A DNA stretch of 64,000 nt. Origin: Streptomyces peucetius (GTDB taxonomy: Bacteria; Actinomycetota; Actinomycetes; Streptomycetales; Streptomycetaceae). The notes beneath the pieces are model-generated. The model was not told the origin of the DNA, did no database searches, and saw only the letters and a program-made list of their open reading frames with translations. Positions 59,402 to 64,000 of this stretch are shown here, in pieces. The stretch spans positions 4,898,001 through 4,962,000 of the forward strand of contig NZ_CP107567.1 in NCBI RefSeq assembly GCF_025854275.1, written 5' to 3'. Within the stretch, counting starts at the first letter, position 1, and the number at the start of each line of letters is the position of its first letter. Position numbers and translations under genes: made by a program.

Positions 59402-59781
59402 CTATTGGTCGTTGGTGAGGTGTCCTTCGGGACAATGGCCCGCGGGGCACAGCAACTTGTGGTGGAGGTGAGCCATCAGTCCGGCCTCCAGCCGAGAACT
59501 CACCCCGAGCTTCTCGACAATGCTCGACACATGGGCCTTTGCCGTGCGTTCGACGATTCCGAGTCGTCTGGCGATCAGTCGGTTGGCCAGTCCCTGGCCG
59601 AGCAGGGTGAGAACCTGCCGTTCACGCTCCGTCAGTTTTGTAAACCCCGTACGTCATTCACCGCGCCCTGCAGCAGGGCGCACTCGCAACTGCACGCAGC
59701 GTGCGATTTCGCGTCGATTCGCCTGGAGTGCTGGTCAGGCACTCTGGTGGCGATGGATCGGTGTTGCGCTTCATTACGCAA
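59402..59781 (-). CDS. LuxR-type regulator split across frames at a -1 slippery site
   Basis: Two adjacent frames make one protein-like sequence. The first (TTG 59781 is a tentative start) reads RVPDQHSRRIDAK, then ALLQGAVNDVRGL and ends in TGA at 59634-59632. The second, one base back, continues TKLTERERQVLTLLGQGLA, GIVERTAKAHVSSIVEKLGV, SSRLEAGL and stops at 59402. The latter is a LuxR helix-turn-helix. The overlap contains the heptamer G GGT TTA (59647-59641) in the first frame, so -1 frameshifting would join them exactly. A simple frameshift mutation is the alternative. It lies directly upstream of the lanthipeptide precursor. Confidence 0.6.
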
Positions 59782-59911
59782 TGGCTGTCACACCCCCGGT
59801 ATCAACAGTCCTGAAAGTCATCTTAAGTGATCGACTTGCGCTCCCAGGTGGAGGGTTCGCGAGCCGAGGGGTGGGCCGTCCGCCGGGGCGGCACCGGGGG
59901 TGCAGAGAAGG

Positions 59912-60916
59912 CTACTGGTCGATCATCGGTGCGCCCTCCTTGTCCAGCCGCGCCGGCAGGTCGAACAGCGGATACCAGCGCTTGGTGTCCAGGAAGAAGT
60001 CCATCCCGCCGACCTTGCCGTCGGAGAGCTCGAGGACGATCAGCGCCCACGGCTCGTACCCCTCGCCGTCCGCCGACGGGTGGTAGTGGGCGAAGGCCGG
60101 GGCGCCGTTAGCCACGGTCGGCACCAGCTTCGAGCCCCGGCAGACGTCGCCGACGCCGAGCATCCAGCCCACGATGTCGTCGTGCCCGCGCAGCCACAGG
60201 TCATACGGCGGCATGGACATCGTCGCGTCCTCGTGGAGGAGCGCCGTCAGCGCCTTCATGTCGTATCCCTCGAAGGCCGCGACATAGCGGTTCAGCAGGT
60301 CCTGCTGCTCCTCGTCGAGCGGGTCGGCCGCGTCCGAGGAGGTGGGCCGCTGCTCGGCGAGGGTCGCCCTGGCCCGCTGGAGGGCGCTGTTGACCGAGGC
60401 GACCGTGGTGTCGAGGAGCTCGGCGACCTCGCTCGCCTTCCAGGCCAGCACCTCGCGCAGGATCAGCACGGCCCGCTGCTTGGGCGGCAGATGCTGCAGC
60501 GCGGCGAGGAAGGCGAGCCGGATCGTCTCCCGCTCCACCGCCGTCTCCGCAGGGTCCGCCACCGACGGCAGCACCCGCCCGTCCGGCACCGGCTCCAGCC
60601 AGGTGATCTCCGGGCGGGCGTTGAGCTGGGCCTGGGCGACCGGCGTCGGGCCGGACAGATCCATCGGCCGGGCGCGGCGATTGCCCGCGTTCAGCATGTC
60701 GAGGCACACGTTCGTCGCGATCCGGTACAGCCATGAGCGCAGCGAGGAACGGCCCTCGAACTTGTCGAAGCTGCGCCACGCCCGGACCATCGTGTCCTGG
60801 ACCGCGTCCTCCGCCTCGAAGGACGAGCCGAGCATCCGATAGCAGTAGCCGGTCAGCTCTCTTCGGTGCCGCTCCAGCCGCGATTCCAGGTCCTGCGTCG
60901 TCACGAGGTCACTCAT
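59912..60916 (-). CDS. ECF sigma factor with C-terminal SnoaL-like domain (SigG/SigX5-like)
   Basis: A 334-residue sigma factor. Region 2 lies near residues 15-80 (RELTGYCYRMLGSSFEAEDAVQDTMVRAW, cut: YRMLGSSFEAEDAVQDTM, and RSWLYRIATNVCLDML). Region 4 lies near 140-190 (LPPKQRAVLILREVLAWKASEV, TTVASVNSALQRARATL). The last 130 residues form a SnoaL-like cone domain (LLNRYVAAFEGYDMKALTALL, GHDDIVGWMLG, KRWYPLFDLPARL). These C-terminal domains tune activity in place of an anti-sigma factor. It is upstream of the LuxR gene on the same strand; control of the lanthipeptide cluster is possible but not shown. Confidence 0.85.
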   Translation of the reverse strand: MSDLVTTQDLESRLERHRRELTGYCYRMLGSSFEAEDAVQDTMVRAWRSFDKFEGRSSLRSWLYRIATNVCLDMLNAGNRRARPMDLSGPTPVAQAQLNARPEITWLEPVPDGRVLPSVADPAETAVERETIRLAFLAALQHLPPKQRAVLILREVLAWKASEVAELLDTTVASVNSALQRARATLAEQRPTSSDAADPLDEEQQDLLNRYVAAFEGYDMKALTALLHEDATMSMPPYDLWLRGHDDIVGWMLGVGDVCRGSKLVPTVANGAPAFAHYHPSADGEGYEPWALIVLELSDGKVGGMDFFLDTKRWYPLFDLPARLDKEGAPMIDQ

Positions 60917-61042
60917 GCGGGTCCACCCCTGTCACCCATCGGTACCACCGCTTCGAAAGCTACCGCAGGCCACTGACACTCACCCCCGGACGCGGGAAAG
61001 CAGGGCGGAATCCAGGGGCGCTGGCTACCGTGGCGCGGCCGC

Positions 61043-62314
61043 TCAGTGTCCCGCGCCCGCCGGTACCAGCCGTGCCTGCGTCCGCGCCGCGTGCGTCCCG
61101 TACAGCGTGATCGACACGACCCCGAGGACCGCCAGCAGTCCCAGCAGGACCGTGCCGCTCCAGCCGCCGGCGTGGAAGGCGACCGCGCCGAGCGTGCCGC
61201 CGGCGCTGCTGCCGAGGTAGTACGCGGACTGGTAGAGCGCCGACGCCTGGGCGCGGCCCGTCGTCGCCGTACGGCTCACCGAGGACGAGGCCACCGCGTG
61301 GCCCGCGAAGAAACCGGCGGTGATCAGGACGAGGCCGAGCAGCACCGACGCCAGCGTGTCCGCGAGGGACAGCAGCAGACCCGCGGTGGTCGTCGTCACG
61401 GCCAGGTACAGCGCGCCCCTGCGGCCCATGCGGGCGACCAGCCCGCCGGCCGCCGCGGAGGAGACCGTACCGACGAGGTACACCAGGAAGATGGAGCCGA
61501 TCACGCCCTGGGGCAGGCTGAACGGCGCCTCGGCCAGGCGGTATCCGATCACCGTGTAGACGGCTCCGAAGACGGTCATGAACAGTGCGCCGATCGCGTA
61601 CAGCCGCAGCAGCAGCGGATCGGCGAGATGGCCCCGGACCGTCTTCGCCAGGGTGCGCGGGTTCAGCGTGCCGGGCGTGAAGTGCCGCGCCTTCGGCAGC
61701 AGCGCGCGGAAGACGAGCGCGCAGAGCAGCGCCATCACACCGACCGCGGCGAGCCCGGCCCGCCAGCCGAAGGCCTGCGCCACCCAGCCGGTGACGATCC
61801 GGCCGCTCATGCCTCCGATGCTGTTGCCCGCCACGAACAGACCGATCGCGCCGACCAGGGCCTTTGGCCTGACCTCCTCCGCGAGGAACGCCATCGCCGA
61901 CGCCGGCAGCCCGGCCAGCGCCGCGCCCTGTACGGCGCGCAGCGCCACCAGCGACTCGACGTTCGGTGCGAACGGCACGAGCAGGCCCACCACGACCGCG
62001 ACGGCGAGGGACACGTTCATGACGGTGGTCCGCCCGTAGCGCTCGGACAGCGTGCTGAGCGGCAGTACGCACAGAGCCAGCGCGCCCGTCGCGGCGGAGA
62101 CCGTCCAGCTGGCGGTGCCCGCGGTGACGCCGAAGTCGGCGGAGACGGCCGGCAGCAGTGCCTGCGTGGAGTAGAGGAGGGCGAAGGTCGCCATTCCGGC
62201 GGCGAAGAGCGCGAAGCTCATGCGGCGGTAGCCGGGCGCGCCGGGGGAGAGGAGTTCGGGGGACGACGGGGCGGCGCCCACGGTGGTGGACGCCTTGGTA
62301 CTGGCAGGAGGCAT
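61043..62314 (-). CDS. MFS transporter (YnfM-like)
   Basis: A 423-residue transporter with twelve helices. MFS marks: STLSERYGRTTVMNVSL (loop 2-3 motif), RAVQGAALAGLPASAMAFL, and the helix 8-9 loop RMGRRGALYLAVT. The N-terminal 30 residues are cytoplasmic. YnfM-like MFS genes are usually paired with divergent LysR regulators, as here. The substrate is unknown (drug or arabinose/arabinoside-type efflux in relatives). Confidence 0.9.
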   Translation of the reverse strand: MPPASTKASTTVGAAPSSPELLSPGAPGYRRMSFALFAAGMATFALLYSTQALLPAVSADFGVTAGTASWTVSAATGALALCVLPLSTLSERYGRTTVMNVSLAVAVVVGLLVPFAPNVESLVALRAVQGAALAGLPASAMAFLAEEVRPKALVGAIGLFVAGNSIGGMSGRIVTGWVAQAFGWRAGLAAVGVMALLCALVFRALLPKARHFTPGTLNPRTLAKTVRGHLADPLLLRLYAIGALFMTVFGAVYTVIGYRLAEAPFSLPQGVIGSIFLVYLVGTVSSAAAGGLVARMGRRGALYLAVTTTTAGLLLSLADTLASVLLGLVLITAGFFAGHAVASSSVSRTATTGRAQASALYQSAYYLGSSAGGTLGAVAFHAGGWSGTVLLGLLAVLGVVSITLYGTHAARTQARLVPAGAGH

Positions 62315-62336
62315 ACGTCGAAGGTAGGCCGCCGTT

Positions 62337-62359
62337 TTTCATGCGTCCAATGCATGAAA
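62337..62359. promoter_or_regulatory. LysR-type operator in the MFS/LysR intergenic region
   Basis: Perfect 8-bp arms TTTCATGC and GCATGAAA around a 7-base spacer, in the 62-bp divergent gap. A further half-like TGCATGAAC lies at 62381-62389, inside the start of the regulator gene. Confidence 0.68.
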
Positions 62360-62376
62360 CAGCGATAATCGTTCCC

Positions 62377-63330
62377 ATGGTGCATGAACGCAGCTCAGGG
62401 CCTCGGCTGTCACCGGGTGGTTACGAAGAAGACATCACGCTGGAGCTTGCGCCCCGCCTCGCGTACTTCGCGGGAGTGGCCCGTCATGAGCATGTGACGC
62501 GCGCGGCGCAGGAGATGGGCGTCCCGCAGTCGACGCTGTCGCGGGCGATCGTCCGCCTCGAAGCGGACCTGGGCGTCACGCTGTTCGCCCGCAAGGGCCG
62601 CACGGTCTCGCTCACCCCCGCCGGCCGGACGTTCCTCGCCTCGGTCGAACGGGCGCTGGCGGAGGTGGAGCGGGCCGCCGAGTCCGTACGTGCCGACACC
62701 GATCCGCACTCGGGCAAGGTCGCGTTCGGCTTTCTGCACACCATGGGCTCGGAGACGGTGCCCGGTCTGATCCGTGCGTTCCGCGCGGACCACCCGGGCA
62801 TCCGCTTCACCCTCGTCCAGAACTACGGCGAGGCGATGATCGAACGGCTCCGGGCGGGCGAGCTGGACCTGTGTCTCACCTCGCCCGTGCCCGACGCCCC
62901 CGACCTGGTCGCGCGCCGGCTCGACGAACAGCGGCTGCGGCTGGTCGTCCCCGACGACCACCGGCTCGCGGGCCGCAGACGCGTCCGCCTCGCGGAGGCG
63001 GCCGACGAGACCTTCGTGACCCTCGAACCCGGCTACGGTCTCCGGCGGATCACCGACGACCTGTGCGCCCAGGCGGGCTTCAGCCCGCGCGTCGCCTTCG
63101 AGGGCGAGGAGGCGGAAACGCTGCGCGGGCTGGTGGCGGCGGGTCTGGGGGTGGCCCTGCTGCCGCCGCCGGCCGTCGCACGGCCGGGGGTGGTGGAACT
63201 GACGGTGACGGCACCCAGGGCGGCCCGCGAGATCGGCGTGGCCTGGCTCGACGGCCACCCGGACACGCCACCGGTCGCGGAGTTCAAACGCTTCCTCCTG
63301 TCCCGGCGCGGCCGCCTCCTGCCGGACTGA
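62377..63330 (+). CDS. LysR-family transcriptional regulator
   Basis: A 317-residue regulator; ATG 62377 gives normal length. HTH near residues 30-90: LAYFAGVARHEHVTRAAQEM, VPQSTLSRAIVRLEADLGVTLFAR, then SLTPAGRTFL. The effector domain follows with two Rossmann lobes (FGFLHTMGSETVPGLIRAFR, LRLVVPDDHRLAG, GLGVALLPP). It probably controls the divergent MFS gene and itself through the TTTCATGC palindrome. Confidence 0.92.
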   Translation: MVHERSSGPRLSPGGYEEDITLELAPRLAYFAGVARHEHVTRAAQEMGVPQSTLSRAIVRLEADLGVTLFARKGRTVSLTPAGRTFLASVERALAEVERAAESVRADTDPHSGKVAFGFLHTMGSETVPGLIRAFRADHPGIRFTLVQNYGEAMIERLRAGELDLCLTSPVPDAPDLVARRLDEQRLRLVVPDDHRLAGRRRVRLAEAADETFVTLEPGYGLRRITDDLCAQAGFSPRVAFEGEEAETLRGLVAAGLGVALLPPPAVARPGVVELTVTAPRAAREIGVAWLDGHPDTPPVAEFKRFLLSRRGRLLPD

Positions 63331-63369
63331 CCACCCGCCCCGCTCCGCGCGGCCGGTACCTGCCGCGCC

Positions 63370-63399
63370 GCCCCGGTCCGCCCCGGTCCGCCCCGGTCC
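63370..63399 (+). repeat. 10-bp tandem repeat GCCCCGGTCC (three copies)
   Basis: Three exact copies in the 136-bp gap between the LysR and aldo/keto reductase genes. The gap otherwise shows only GC-rich low-complexity DNA. Confidence 0.85.
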
Positions 63400-63466
63400 G
63401 CTCCACCCCGCCCTGCCCCGCGCCGGTCCGCCCGCCCCGCCCCGTACGCCCCGACCGGGGCCCGCG

Positions 63467-64000
63467 TCAGTGTGCCGCGTCGAGGCGTGATCGCTGCTCG
63501 GGCGTCAGCTCCAGGTCGACCGCCGCCAGGTTCTCGTTCAGCTGCGCCACCGAGGACGCCCCCGCCAGGGGGATCACCGGGAGCGGGCCGCCGATCTGCC
63601 AGGCCAGTACCACCTGGTTCACGCTCGCCCCGGTCTCCTGCGCGACCTCGCGCAGCACCGCCAGCCGGGCGGGCGTGCCCGGGTGGTCGTAGTCCGGCGG
63701 CAGCGGCTTGTCCTCACGGACGTACGCGCCGGCGAGCAGCGGCGAGTACGCGACCAGGGTGAGCCCGGGCTCGGCGCGCAGATAGCTCAGCAGCTCCGCG
63801 CCCGCGTGTCCGAGGCTGCCGTCCCGGAAGAAGTCCGTGGGGACGTCCATGCGCGGCCGCAGATGGCTGTGCTGGTACTGCAGGACCTCGTAGCCGGCCA
63901 GCCCGGCCGCCGCGGCCAGGGCGCGGGCGCGTTCGACCCGCCAGATCGCGTGGTTGCTCGCCCCGAGCAGCCCCACCGCCCCCTCCGCCACGAGCTCGCC
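63467..64000 (-). CDS. Aldo/keto reductase, C-terminal part (gene runs off the window)
   Basis: About 178 residues of an AKR TIM barrel; the frame is open to the right edge. Marks: AVGLLGASNHAIWRVERARAL (late strand/helix of the barrel), GLTLVAYSPLLAGAYV, and VLAWQIGGPLPVIPLAGASSVAQLNEN, the NADPH-binding IPxxGxSxxxxLxEN region. The active-site residues lie before the window edge. It is convergent with the LysR gene. Confidence 0.9.
   Translation of the reverse strand, partial: GELVAEGAVGLLGASNHAIWRVERARALAAAAGLAGYEVLQYQHSHLRPRMDVPTDFFRDGSLGHAGAELLSYLRAEPGLTLVAYSPLLAGAYVREDKPLPPDYDHPGTPARLAVLREVAQETGASVNQVVLAWQIGGPLPVIPLAGASSVAQLNENLAAVDLELTPEQRSRLDAAH

Noticed and set aside
59036..59830. 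264-codon plus-strand frame over the precursor and LuxR gene
   Set aside because: Antisense of the precursor and HTH; the minus strand carries the meaningful sequences.

Overview
The window looks like a chromosomal segment of a Streptomyces or close relative. GC content is very high, codons almost always end in G or C, GTG starts and ATGA/GTGA gene overlaps are common, and there are several actinobacterial families: DUF397 with a DUF5753-type XRE regulator, DUF3152, lipoproteins with Ser/Thr/Pro/Gly-rich stalks, and SMI1/KNR4 proteins. I saw no tRNA, rRNA, CRISPR array, prophage or complete insertion sequence.

Layout. 0-2 kb: an AT-richer 3' gene end and a truncated RHS/YD-repeat gene, remnants of a polymorphic toxin locus. 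2-24 kb: mostly housekeeping and conserved streptomycete genes: membrane and secreted proteins, an alpha-carbonic anhydrase lipoprotein, a whiJ-like regulator/DUF397/ATPase group, two L,D-transpeptidases, an ECF sigma factor coupled to a membrane partner, an acyl-CoA mutase large subunit and a LysE-type exporter. 22.9-36.8 kb: a cell-surface glycopolymer locus with a nonulosonic (sialic-type) acid pathway: NeuB-like synthase, NeuA-HAD fusion, GT29 sialyltransferase, polysialyltransferase-family protein, GT2, GT8-pyruvyltransferase fusion, methyltransferase and acyltransferase. From memory, Streptomyces cell walls carry Kdn-containing teichulosonic acids, and this gene set fits that polymer. 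37-46.3 kb: an M20 amidohydrolase, a GC-extreme non-coding block bounded by a 50-bp inverted repeat, then a nucleoside uptake and salvage set (BMP lipoprotein, ABC ATPase, two permeases, cytidine deaminase, thymidine phosphorylase). Its three transcription units share a palindrome, CTACGCGCGTAG. 46.9-59.8 kb: a minus-strand class V lanthipeptide cluster. It has a 61-residue precursor ending in WGC, an F420-type reductase, a Cys decarboxylase, an LxmX-like protein, a double M16 peptidase, an LxmK-like kinase and a HopA1-like LxmY protein, probably with three ABC transport genes downstream. 59.9-64 kb: a SigG-like ECF sigma factor, a divergent MFS/LysR pair, and the 3' part of an aldo/keto reductase.

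How the parts work together. The lanthipeptide enzymes are chained by 4-nt overlaps from the decarboxylase down to LxmY. The precursor sits first and is separated from them by a strong hairpin that could favour precursor over enzyme synthesis. Just upstream on the same strand is a LuxR-type regulator whose HTH lies in the -1 frame. The junction is a canonical G GGT TTA slippery heptamer that contains a rare TTA (bldA) codon. The precursor's only cysteine is its last residue, as in AviCys peptides, and its C-terminus resembles my memory of cacaoidin. I consider this cluster and its regulator the most interesting content of the window.
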